Origin: RI-106 sp964496875
Lineage (GTDB): Bacteria; Cyanobacteriota; Vampirovibrionia; Obscuribacterales; Obscuribacteraceae
NCBI GenBank assembly: GCA_964496875.1
Contig: CAZCBH010000014.1
Span: 16,475 to 80,474 of the forward strand
DNA length: 64,000 nucleotides
Direction: 5' to 3'
The notes under the pieces were generated by a model that saw only the letters and a list, made by a program, of their open reading frames with translations, had not been told where the DNA came from and did no database searches. Positions 18,730 to 26,561 of the stretch are shown here, piece by piece. A program made the translations under genes and the position numbers. Every line of letters starts with the position of its first letter. Position 1 is the first letter of the stretch.

Positions 18730-19926
18730 TCAGTCTCTAATTGCCATGGTGGCAAGGGCACTTTCCAAATCGGCGATCAGATCATCACAGGCTTCAATAC
18801 CTGCGCTGTAGCGCACTAGCGTCTCAGGGATGCCTGCCCGGGCTCTCTCTTGTGCGGTCAACTCCACATGGGAGCCAGTGGCAGGCGGTGCCACTATAGT
18901 CTCCACCGCGCCCAGATTGGCCGCCCGGTGAGCGAATTTCAACCGGGGCAGAAAGCTCCTGATCGCATCAAAATTATCCGAAGCCAGTTGGAAACTCAAC
19001 ATCCCTCCGAAGCCTCTCATCTGCCTGGCGGCCACATCGTGGTGTTCGTGGTCTACGAGACCGGGATAGAAAACCCTGGAGACTGAAGCATGCCCAGCAA
19101 GATAGCGTGCCACTTTCATGGCGTTCTCATTCTGACGCTCGATGCGCAGCGCCAGAGTCTTCATGCCTCGCAAAAGCAGATAGGCTGCCTCCGGATGCAG
19201 AGTGGCACCATTTATTTCTCGATAATGATAGATAGCCTCTACCAGCTCTTTTCTTCCGCAGACAGCGCCGCCAAGCGCGTCGGCATGGCCGCCCAGATAT
19301 TTGGTGGCACTGTGAACGACCAGATCCGCTCCCAAAGAAAGCGGGTTTTGATTGATCGGAGTCGCGAAGGTATTGTCCACCACCACATGGGCACCGGCTG
19401 CATGAGCCTTCTTGGCCAGACGTTCGATATCCATAATTTTACAAGTAGGATTGGTCGGGCTCTCCATATAAAAGACTTTGCAGCCTTTCTCAAGCTGACT
19501 TTCAATAGCTTCAAAATCGGTGGTATCACAAAGCACAGCCTCGATGCCGAAGCGAGGAAAGAACTCGATGAAGATCTTGTTCGTTCCTCCATAAGTATCG
19601 TGCACACTGACACATCTGTCGCCCGGGCTAAGCAGGGTAAACAGGGTATTGCTGATGGCGGCCATACCGGTGGAAAAACTGGTGGCAGCCTCGGCCCCCT
19701 CCAGTTGTCTCAGCTTCTCTTCAAAGACCGAGACCGTCGGATTGGTGTTACGACCGTAGATATGACCGGGCTTCTCTCCCAGAGCCACCGCTTTCCAGTC
19801 GTCGACATCCTCATAACCGAAAGAGACACTGTGGACCACAGACACCTGGGTGACCGTATCCATCAAATACCTCTCTTCTCCACCCCAGACGGCACACGTG
19901 GCTGGTTCTGGTTTATCCAGAGACAT
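18730..19926 (-). CDS. Cystathionine gamma-synthase/lyase family PLP enzyme
   Basis: This fold-type I PLP enzyme of the Cys/Met metabolism family carries IYGRNTNPTVSVFEEKL, the cofactor-stacking region FSTGMAAISN, DNTFATPINQNP, and the Schiff-base lysine in HSATKYLGGHADALGG. Homologues make or split cystathionine, or eliminate the sulfur of methionine or homocysteine, and sequence alone does not separate these. With the beta-synthase-type enzyme at 3731-4708 it could complete homocysteine-to-cysteine conversion. I chose the ATG at 19926 because GAGGGT lies about ten bases before it. An upstream in-frame ATG at 19992 adds 22 non-conserved residues. Confidence 0.92.
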   Translation of the reverse strand: MSLDKPEPATCAVWGGEERYLMDTVTQVSVVHSVSFGYEDVDDWKAVALGEKPGHIYGRNTNPTVSVFEEKLRQLEGAEAATSFSTGMAAISNTLFTLLSPGDRCVSVHDTYGGTNKIFIEFFPRFGIEAVLCDTTDFEAIESQLEKGCKVFYMESPTNPTCKIMDIERLAKKAHAAGAHVVVDNTFATPINQNPLSLGADLVVHSATKYLGGHADALGGAVCGRKELVEAIYHYREINGATLHPEAAYLLLRGMKTLALRIERQNENAMKVARYLAGHASVSRVFYPGLVDHEHHDVAARQMRGFGGMLSFQLASDNFDAIRSFLPRLKFAHRAANLGAVETIVAPPATGSHVELTAQERARAGIPETLVRYSAGIEACDDLIADLESALATMAIRD

Positions 19927-20256
19927 CTTTCGCTTACCCTCTCTTAACTTTCCGAACGACAAGATGATATCGGATGTGAAAGCAAGATACATCGATCCTG
20001 AAGCTGAACGAATAAGATCAACGATTTTGAAACTTTGGTAGATGAATTCAGGTAAAACTCATTCAACAGCCAGAAGTCAATAATGTGAGTTTATGGATGG
20101 CGTGGACTAAGAGCTGGAGAGTATAAAAAAACAATCAATTTTTTGTTCGCAACGGATATCCACCGACACCCCAAAGTGGCACACAAGTATATACACCGGT
20201 TCTCAGATTAAGTAATACCTAAAGCTCAACCGGAGAGTAAGTACTAGAATGTTGAT
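19927..20256. other. Intergenic region at the left edge of the AT-rich islet
   Basis: This 330-base stretch holds the divergent start regions of the transsulfuration gene (minus) and the methyltransferase gene (plus). From about 20040 the sequence becomes clearly richer in A and T, with runs such as TATAAAAAAACAATC. I find no tRNA, integrase, clear direct repeat or confident promoter in it. Confidence 0.5.
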
Positions 20257-21108
20257 ATGACTAGACCTATTGAAACCCCCGCACTTCCAATTGTACCTAT
20301 ACAGCCATATCGCTCTCCACTTAGGTATCCTGGAGGGAAGCAAAAGGCGATTAAGCAAATAGCAGCTATGCTTCCCAACAAGGTTCTTGAATTTCGCGAA
20401 CCGATGGTTGGTGGCGGAAGTGTATACTTTCATGCAAGAAGTACCCATCTGGCTGAGAAGTATTGGATTAATGATCAGTTTCGCGAATTAGTCGCTTTTT
20501 GGCAAACAGTGCAAAACAAAGTGACATGTGAGAGGCTTCAGAAAGAACTTGAAGAGTTGAGATGCTCGTTTCAAGATTCGGATGAAATTAAAGAATACTT
20601 TTTGAAAGCAAGAGAAGAAGAGCCCACCAGTACCTATAGACAAGCTTTCCTGTTTTTCTTTTTCAATCGTGTGACCTTTTCAGGTACCACTAGAGCTGGT
20701 GGCTTTTCTAGAGCTGCTAGTACCAATCGATTTACTGCGTCTTCTATTGAAAGATTAAGGAATTTACCTGAAGCTTTGGAAAATACAAGAGTCACACATG
20801 GCGACTTTGAAGATGTTATTTTGGCGCCTGGCAAGGAGACTTTCATTTTCCTTGATCCACCGTACTACACAGCAACCAAATTATATGGAAAGAATGGTAG
20901 CCTTCATCAATTTGAACATAAGAGACTTTCGTTGTTGCTCAAAAAGACTCATCATAAGTTTCTAATTACCTATGATGATTGCCCTGAAATTAGAGAATTG
21001 TACAAGTGGGCAAGAATAAAAGAATGGTCATTGCAGTACGGAATGAATAACTGCAATAGACAACGCTTAAGCAAAGTCGGCAATGAAATATTTATTCTGA
21101 ACTATTAG
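20257..21108 (+). CDS. DNA adenine-N6 methyltransferase (D12/Dam class)
   Basis: The 283-residue protein has the D12-class order. The N-terminal AdoMet-binding element is SPLRYPGGKQKA (18-29), motif I is FREPMVGGGSV (46-56), and the catalytic motif IV is DPPY at 200-203. A target-recognition region lies between them. It transfers a methyl group to adenine N6 in DNA. The target site cannot be deduced, although GATC-type enzymes belong to this class. The next gene begins five bases after its stop and probably encodes the matching endonuclease, so protection of host DNA is the likely job. Codon use is AT-rich relative to neighbours. Confidence 0.92.
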   Translation: MTRPIETPALPIVPIQPYRSPLRYPGGKQKAIKQIAAMLPNKVLEFREPMVGGGSVYFHARSTHLAEKYWINDQFRELVAFWQTVQNKVTCERLQKELEELRCSFQDSDEIKEYFLKAREEEPTSTYRQAFLFFFFNRVTFSGTTRAGGFSRAASTNRFTASSIERLRNLPEALENTRVTHGDFEDVILAPGKETFIFLDPPYYTATKLYGKNGSLHQFEHKRLSLLLKKTHHKFLITYDDCPEIRELYKWARIKEWSLQYGMNNCNRQRLSKVGNEIFILNY

Positions 21109-21113
21109 CACTA

Positions 21114-22178
21114 ATGAGCATCGTTCTTAAAGCTTCCATCAAAGGAATCACTTACAAACCATTTTTATGTAAGGACCTTCCAAAAGTTTCTCAACGGGAA
21201 TTAGAAGAAGCGTTAAATGCCCATTCATGTTTTATCTGTGATCATGACTCTGAATATTCTGTTGCAATAAGTTGCTGGGTTTCTCCAAAGAGAACTCGGT
21301 CTTATCCATATGAACGTGTTTACAATACGCTGGGTTTTCCTGGAAGAACAGTTACGGTTATTCCTGTTATTAAGGACGAAGGACTAAGAGGAGATAGAGA
21401 CTACTTACAGTGGGATACTGTTACGCTTCTAAGCCTATTGGGAGTTTATGTCATTCTCGTTTACTACAAAGATGCCACAGTCAATCCCAGAGATCCTATG
21501 AAAATTAGTAACCAGATATTTGATTACCAGTTAGTCGATTGCAATCTGCAAAGTCTCAAATACTACCGTTCATCAGCACTGCACTGGAACTTAGAGCAAC
21601 TAGATAAAATGGGGGCTTTGATGCAGAATGCCATTGACGCCTACGCCGGGATTGGAAAGAAGCTCGATATAAAGATGCATTCTCCTAAAGGTATTGAAAA
21701 GAGAATAGCTGAATTAGCGAAGTCCAAAGAAGATTTTCTAGAACAGTCTCGCCTGAGGTCAGAGCAAGCACAGATTAGAGAAGTCGCGTCAGTACAACCA
21801 AAAGAAAAGCATCTGGGTCAAAAGGTCAGCATTACTATTTCAAATCATGTAGGAGGTCTCTATCAACTGACAGCCGACGATCATAAAATCGTTGGGCAAA
21901 ACATTTATCTCATCGAATCGAAGCACAGTGCATCAAAACCAATTCCTGCAATAAGTGATATCAAAGATGGTTTACTCAAAATCAGTTTGTTTTGCAATCT
22001 CAAAGAAGTCGTTCTCAATAATAAAATTTTGAAACCTATACCAAAGCTAAGACTGACTTCCTCTAAAAGCTCAGATTTTAGCAGCATCTCTACTGTAGAT
22101 CAGAAGAATTGTCATAACTTGCTCAAAGAGGCAAACGCGAACCAATTCGATGTGGAATTGCCATTCTCAATGATATGA
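21114..22178 (+). CDS. Probable restriction endonuclease partner (PD-(D/E)XK-like), unrecognised family
   Basis: I do not recognise this 354-residue protein as a named enzyme. Two features suggest a nuclease. A PD-(D/E)XK-like element is formed by Asp255/Asp256, then Glu268 and Lys270 in YLIESKHS after a hydrophobic strand. There is also an Asp-rich GLRGDRDYLQWDT segment at 91-102. Its position five bases after an adenine methyltransferase, with the same AT-rich codon use, supports a type II restriction role. The middle (about 160-225) is helical. Another methylation-linked function is possible. Function is inferred mainly from context. Confidence 0.6.
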   Translation: MSIVLKASIKGITYKPFLCKDLPKVSQRELEEALNAHSCFICDHDSEYSVAISCWVSPKRTRSYPYERVYNTLGFPGRTVTVIPVIKDEGLRGDRDYLQWDTVTLLSLLGVYVILVYYKDATVNPRDPMKISNQIFDYQLVDCNLQSLKYYRSSALHWNLEQLDKMGALMQNAIDAYAGIGKKLDIKMHSPKGIEKRIAELAKSKEDFLEQSRLRSEQAQIREVASVQPKEKHLGQKVSITISNHVGGLYQLTADDHKIVGQNIYLIESKHSASKPIPAISDIKDGLLKISLFCNLKEVVLNNKILKPIPKLRLTSSKSSDFSSISTVDQKNCHNLLKEANANQFDVELPFSMI

Positions 22179-22247
22179 AGCATTAAAATTTGCGTAATGG
22201 TACTACCAAAGGGGTCGCGTCAACCTGTCTGCGCGAAAAACGAGCTT

Positions 22248-22267
22248 AGCAAAGCGATTTCTTTGCT
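22248..22267 (+). terminator. Candidate weak terminator after the endonuclease gene
   Basis: AGCAAAG and CTTTGCT form a 7-bp stem with a six-base loop, 70 bases after the stop codon. Only a short TTG follows, so it is a weak candidate for an intrinsic terminator. It lies between convergent genes. Confidence 0.35.
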
Positions 22268-22288
22268 TTGTAGATAGAATTTCATAGT

Positions 22289-24565
22289 CTAAGTAAAACG
22301 CTTCAAAAATGTAATGCGGTCGTCGCCCGGACGATAGAAGTCTTTAAGGCGAGAGACCTCTTCGTATCCCTGGTTCATATAAAAGGCGCGTGCCGGAGCA
22401 TAGACCGCGGTGGAAGATGTTTCTACATATATAGACCGTCCACCAAGGCGCTCGGTCTCCGCCTCTACTGCGGAAAGCAGCTCGGCGGCGACGCCCTGCC
22501 GGTGATACCGGGGATCTACCACAAGCCAGTAGAGGTCGAAGCTGCCCTCGGTCAATGGCACCCTACCAAAGCAAGCGTAGCCCAGCATCTCACCGCCCTG
22601 CTCGAGAAAGACAAATCTATAACCGCTGCCGTCTTCACCACGCTCGGAGGCTTCTGCGACAAGCTCCTTAGCGCAGTCCACCTCTTCGGCACTGAAGACC
22701 CCGGTATCCGTAACCATCTTACCGACCGGCTCTATATCCAGCCGCGATACTGAATAGCGCAGAAGACGACCGGCTTCTCTATGGGCAGAATCTCGACGCT
22801 GCCCTCTTTTGATTCGTACCGGTCTCCATGAAGAATATATGCCGTGAAAGAAATTTCGACAGTTAGCGCCCAGGGTTCTGGTGCGATAACCGCCTTCCTG
22901 TACCACCAGAGTAGGGAGGCATAGCGAGCCCAGCATTGTTCCGATAGCACGAAAGCTCTCGGCGCCCAGGGTCCAGGTACCGGTCGGGTCGGCTTTCGAT
23001 GTGTCGAGCCCGAGGGCGACCACAAGATAATCCGGGGAGAACTCCTCTATCTTATTGAGTGCTCTGCGCAGAGTCTTTATATAGTCGTCATTATCGAGCT
23101 TCTCGGGCATGGCATAGTTGATATTGAATCCGGTGCCCGGGCCTTCGCCCTTCTCGTCGGGGAAGCCGGTAAAATATGGATAGGCAAAGCGAGGGTGACC
23201 GTGAAGCGAGATGGTCAGTACATCTTCGCGACGCCAGAAGATATCTTGCTGCCCGTTGCCGTGATGATAGTCTATATCGAGAATGGCCACCCGCCCGTAA
23301 GCGCTGAGATACTGAGCGGCGATGGCAGTGTTTGAAAAATAGCAGAACCCGCCAAAAGAACGCCTTTCGGCATGATGCCCCGGTGGACGGACCAGAGCAT
23401 AAGCCACCCCGGATCTGGAAAGCACCGAGTCGGCAGCGCTGAGACAGCAATCGACCGCTTGCCTGGCGGCGGCATAGGCGTTTTTGTTTATGGGCGTAAA
23501 AGTGTCGATACAGTAATAGCCTGCCAACAAAGCCGTATCTTCGGGGTGCCTGGTCTGATTGCGAATCGGAAAGACATAGGGATAGACGGACTTACCCTCG
23601 GGCACGGCGGCACAGGCACGTTTAAGGAAATTGAAAAAATCACGATCGTGAACGGCGAGGATATGACGATCTGAAAAAGCGCGGCTCTCTTTTTCTTCCA
23701 TGAAAGGCAGAGGCGCAAGCTCTTTCAAAATAGCCCCCACTCTCACCGGACTTTCGACATAGCCTCTCTCTTTGACATGATGAATGAGATGTTCGTGGTT
23801 GGCGAAATAATAAATACGTCTGCTTCGTTCTATCTCCTCTTTATCCAGTTCGCGGTCTGCCGAACGCTTTTTAAGAGGCAGATAGCGCGGTGGACGCAAT
23901 ACCGGATCGCCGTCGAGAAAAGACTGAGAGACATTCTCTATATAGGAAGGCGGACAGACATCGCCGTATTTACGCTCTAAGATGGCTCGTACCGCCCGGC
24001 TCAAAAAGCCACGCTCGGGGAACTCACCGCCTAGAGTGTCTATCACCAGATACGGTGGATCTGTATCGCCCTCTTTAATAGGAGTCTCGTAAAGAGTGCC
24101 GTCTATAGGGAAAGCACCGAAGTCTTCATAAAATGCCAGACGCTTCTCGTTCTCTTTGCGTATGGCAGGATCGGGTGAGAGCTCCGGATCATCTGGCAGG
24201 CATTCCATAAACAACGCTCTAACATTGAGGTTGCGGCACTCTTCTTTTACCCGCCCGTAAAGAGCACCACCCAGTCCTCGACCACTGACCTCTTTTCCGG
24301 CGGCCAGATAATCTAGTAAACAAAAATTCAGATCAGGCACATAAAGGAGTATGGCGAAGCCCTGAATTTGATCCGACTTTCGCTCCGCCACCAGCAATCG
24401 ACACTGGAAGCGATATTTAAGAGGATTATTCAGCTTCTCGGCCAGACTCTCCAGCTCTTGAACGGAAAGCGTTGCGAAGCGTTGTCTTAAAATAGCTATA
24501 ACCTGCTCCACGCAAGCTTTGTTTGCCGGAGCCGAAGCATCGAGGATTCGACGGATGCGAAACAT
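22289..24565 (-). CDS. GNAT - histone-deacetylase-like amidohydrolase - GNAT fusion
   Basis: Three enzymes are joined in 758 residues. An N-terminal GNAT-like domain (about 1-190) has the acetyl-CoA loop SGRGLGG at 94-100. A class II HDAC/acetylpolyamine amidohydrolase domain (about 250-590) has RPPGHHAE (His397-His398) and metal ligands in DIDYHHGNG (Asp432, His434). A C-terminal GNAT domain (about 605-758) has VDPRYHRQGVAAELL. It could therefore both acetylate and deacetylate an amine. It starts one base after the stop of an ATP-grasp gene and is last in a coupled operon headed by a lysine 2,3-aminomutase homologue, so an aminoacyl or polyamine-like product is the likely substrate (inference). 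Confidence 0.88.
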   Translation of the reverse strand: MFRIRRILDASAPANKACVEQVIAILRQRFATLSVQELESLAEKLNNPLKYRFQCRLLVAERKSDQIQGFAILLYVPDLNFCLLDYLAAGKEVSGRGLGGALYGRVKEECRNLNVRALFMECLPDDPELSPDPAIRKENEKRLAFYEDFGAFPIDGTLYETPIKEGDTDPPYLVIDTLGGEFPERGFLSRAVRAILERKYGDVCPPSYIENVSQSFLDGDPVLRPPRYLPLKKRSADRELDKEEIERSRRIYYFANHEHLIHHVKERGYVESPVRVGAILKELAPLPFMEEKESRAFSDRHILAVHDRDFFNFLKRACAAVPEGKSVYPYVFPIRNQTRHPEDTALLAGYYCIDTFTPINKNAYAAARQAVDCCLSAADSVLSRSGVAYALVRPPGHHAERRSFGGFCYFSNTAIAAQYLSAYGRVAILDIDYHHGNGQQDIFWRREDVLTISLHGHPRFAYPYFTGFPDEKGEGPGTGFNINYAMPEKLDNDDYIKTLRRALNKIEEFSPDYLVVALGLDTSKADPTGTWTLGAESFRAIGTMLGSLCLPTLVVQEGGYRTRTLGANCRNFFHGIYSSWRPVRIKRGQRRDSAHREAGRLLRYSVSRLDIEPVGKMVTDTGVFSAEEVDCAKELVAEASERGEDGSGYRFVFLEQGGEMLGYACFGRVPLTEGSFDLYWLVVDPRYHRQGVAAELLSAVEAETERLGGRSIYVETSSTAVYAPARAFYMNQGYEEVSRLKDFYRPGDDRITFLKRFT

Positions 24566-25540
24566 TCAACTCACACTTACTGGAAATAGCTTCTCGAGCA
24601 CCCGGGCGGCAGAAAGTCCGTCCTCTCTGGCGGCAGCCATGAAACCGGCATCGGAGGTCAAACAAGGGTTGGCATTCACTTCTAGAATAAAGGGCTGATT
24701 CTTGCTGTCCACTCGAAAATCCACTCTTGCCGCTCCAGAAAGCTCGAACAGTTCAAAAGCCCTTCTCGAAAGATCACAAAGGGTGCTCAATAACTCTCTA
24801 TCACTATCGGGATAGGAAAATGATCTGACGGTGGCATTATAGGCGAAGCTCTCCTGTTCCCACTTGGCTTTATAATCGACTATCTTAGGCAAGTGATCCG
24901 GATAATCGACAAACAGCATCTCTGCCGGCGGTAGCACCCGGGTGGGCTCGCCAGGTCTTCCTAGAACGGATATATTGAACTCCCTACCGTCTATAAACTT
25001 CTCGGCCAGCCATAAACCGCCATATTCAGCCGCCTTCAGAGCGATTAAACTCTTCGCCTGGCTAACTCCATCTACCAGACAGGAGCTATCAAGACCGACC
25101 GAAGCATGCTCGGTATCGGACTTGACGATGAATTTTAGAGAATCGGCTTCGTATAAATATTCGACACCGTCCACTCCGATGAAATCGGCGGTGGGCAGAT
25201 GGTGCTCTCTCATAATAACTTTCTGTCCGGTCTTGCTGGCGAGCTTGCGTAGAGATCCAGCACCACATCCGGTATAGGGTAGATTGAGCTGTTCGAAAAA
25301 TTCCGCCGCCTCGTATATGCGGGCATCGCTTCCGTCTATGCTCTCCACCAGATTGAAGACAAGGTCGAAATTCTCTCTGAGGGCATTGAGAGTCTCTCTG
25401 GCCTCGCCATAGGCAAGAGGCTGTACAGAATGCTCCATTTGCTCCAGGGTCGAGACCACCTCTTCCATCTGCAAAACCGTATCGGCCTCTTCAAGAAGAT
25501 CCGGGCTGCCCTGACCGCTATAGAGAACAGCTATCCGCAT
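24566..25540 (-). CDS. ATP-grasp ligase, D-Ala-D-Ala ligase-like (second copy)
   Basis: The 324-residue protein has the pre-ATP-grasp Rossmann start (MRIAVLYSGQG), a mobile-loop-like KSDTEHASVGLD, and the metal-binding end FILEVNANPCLT. These are the marks of the D-Ala-D-Ala ligase branch of ATP-grasp enzymes, which join a carboxylate to an amine through an acyl phosphate. It is unlikely to be the cell's Ddl, because it sits in an operon with a second paralogue and an aminomutase. Its start overlaps the preceding ligase gene by 23 bases. The substrate is unknown; an amide of a beta-amino acid is a reasonable guess. Confidence 0.88.
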   Translation of the reverse strand: MRIAVLYSGQGSPDLLEEADTVLQMEEVVSTLEQMEHSVQPLAYGEARETLNALRENFDLVFNLVESIDGSDARIYEAAEFFEQLNLPYTGCGAGSLRKLASKTGQKVIMREHHLPTADFIGVDGVEYLYEADSLKFIVKSDTEHASVGLDSSCLVDGVSQAKSLIALKAAEYGGLWLAEKFIDGREFNISVLGRPGEPTRVLPPAEMLFVDYPDHLPKIVDYKAKWEQESFAYNATVRSFSYPDSDRELLSTLCDLSRRAFELFELSGAARVDFRVDSKNQPFILEVNANPCLTSDAGFMAAAREDGLSAARVLEKLFPVSVS

Positions 25541-26561
25541 AGGCGGAGACTCCCTCGGGCACTTTCATATCGTAACGCAATAAGGCCGCTTCCATGATCT
25601 TGCCTATCAAAGAGACATGATCGATGCCGTTCAAAGCAGCTAGAATCGGTAAATCCGAATGGCTTGGATGAAGACCGGCAAGGGGATTGACTTCAAGGAA
25701 ATTGGGCTCGCCGTAGACATCACAACGAAGGTCGACCCGTCCGGCATCGAGACAACCCAGAGCCCGCCAGCTGGAAAGCGCCGTGCTTGCCGCTCTAGCC
25801 GCTACCTCATCATCGACCAGACGATACTCGATGACCTCTTCGCAGTTCTCTTTGTTATAGAAAGACTGTCCGCCGGCTTCGGCACCATCTAGAATGATCG
25901 CTTCCAGCACACCGATCACAGTGGCGTCATCACCGTTGCCGACGATACCTACCGTAAGCTCGCGTCCGGGTAGATAGGTCTCGACCAGAGCAGGTTGCTT
26001 GAAGCGCTCGATAATATCGATACAGACTCGCTCGAGCTGTTCTTTGTCATGAATCACCGAAGCGGAATGAATGCCTTTTCCTGTACCTTCGGCCAGCGGT
26101 TTGGCGAAAAGCGGCCAGGGCATCGCCTCGAAATCGAAACTCTCCAGATCCGAGGCATTGCGTATTACCTTGTAAGGCACCGTGGCGACCCCCTTCTCTC
26201 TCACCACCTGTTTGGCGAGAGCCTTGTCCATGGTGACCACCATCACTTCCGAAGGAGAGAAAACCACAGGGATTCCATAGGCTTCCAGAAGGGCGGGAAC
26301 CTGGGCTTCTCTGCCGATACCTGCCAGACCCTCACAGACATTGAAGACTATGTCCCAGCTCTTGCCGGAAGCGAGGGCTTTGACCAGGGCCTTGATATTA
26401 CCGATTCGCTCTACTACATAACCGTTCTTCTGAAGGGCTTCCTCCAGGCATATGATCGTATCGAGGCGGTCGAACTCTCCCAGCTCTTCTTCCGAAAGAC
26501 CCAGACCGACATAGTCGTCCCTGAGGTCATAGGTGAATCCGACGGTGATTAAATTTTTCAT
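25518..26561 (-). CDS. ATP-grasp ligase, D-Ala-D-Ala ligase-like (first copy)
   Basis: The 347-residue protein is an ATP-grasp ligase with the elements PLAEGTGKGIH (phosphate-binding loop), VETYLPGRELTVGI, and NFLEVNPLAGLHPSHSDLP (metal-binding Glu and Asn). The last motif, with its HPSHSDLP tail, recurs in Ddl-like proteins of unassigned function. It overlaps the aminomutase stop by four bases (ATGA) and the next ligase start by 23 bases, so all are translationally coupled. The two ligases are only distantly alike, which suggests successive or different couplings rather than a recent duplication. Confidence 0.88.
   Translation of the reverse strand: MKNLITVGFTYDLRDDYVGLGLSEEELGEFDRLDTIICLEEALQKNGYVVERIGNIKALVKALASGKSWDIVFNVCEGLAGIGREAQVPALLEAYGIPVVFSPSEVMVVTMDKALAKQVVREKGVATVPYKVIRNASDLESFDFEAMPWPLFAKPLAEGTGKGIHSASVIHDKEQLERVCIDIIERFKQPALVETYLPGRELTVGIVGNGDDATVIGVLEAIILDGAEAGGQSFYNKENCEEVIEYRLVDDEVAARAASTALSSWRALGCLDAGRVDLRCDVYGEPNFLEVNPLAGLHPSHSDLPILAALNGIDHVSLIGKIMEAALLRYDMKVPEGVSAYADSCSL

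Larger units (their letters stand above)
20040..22270. other. AT-rich restriction-modification islet, probably acquired
   Basis: The two genes here use far more A/T-ending codons than genes on either side, and the change in composition is visible at both edges. The content (adenine methyltransferase plus a probable nuclease, five bases apart) is typical of a mobile restriction-modification unit. I see no integrase, inverted repeats or target-site duplication, so the mode of entry is not shown. Confidence 0.6.

Noticed and set aside
25518..26561. The ATP-grasp pair as ordinary D-Ala-D-Ala ligases for cell-wall synthesis
   Set aside because: Two divergent copies sit coupled to an aminomutase and a deacetylase, not with mur genes; I therefore treat them as Ddl-like only.
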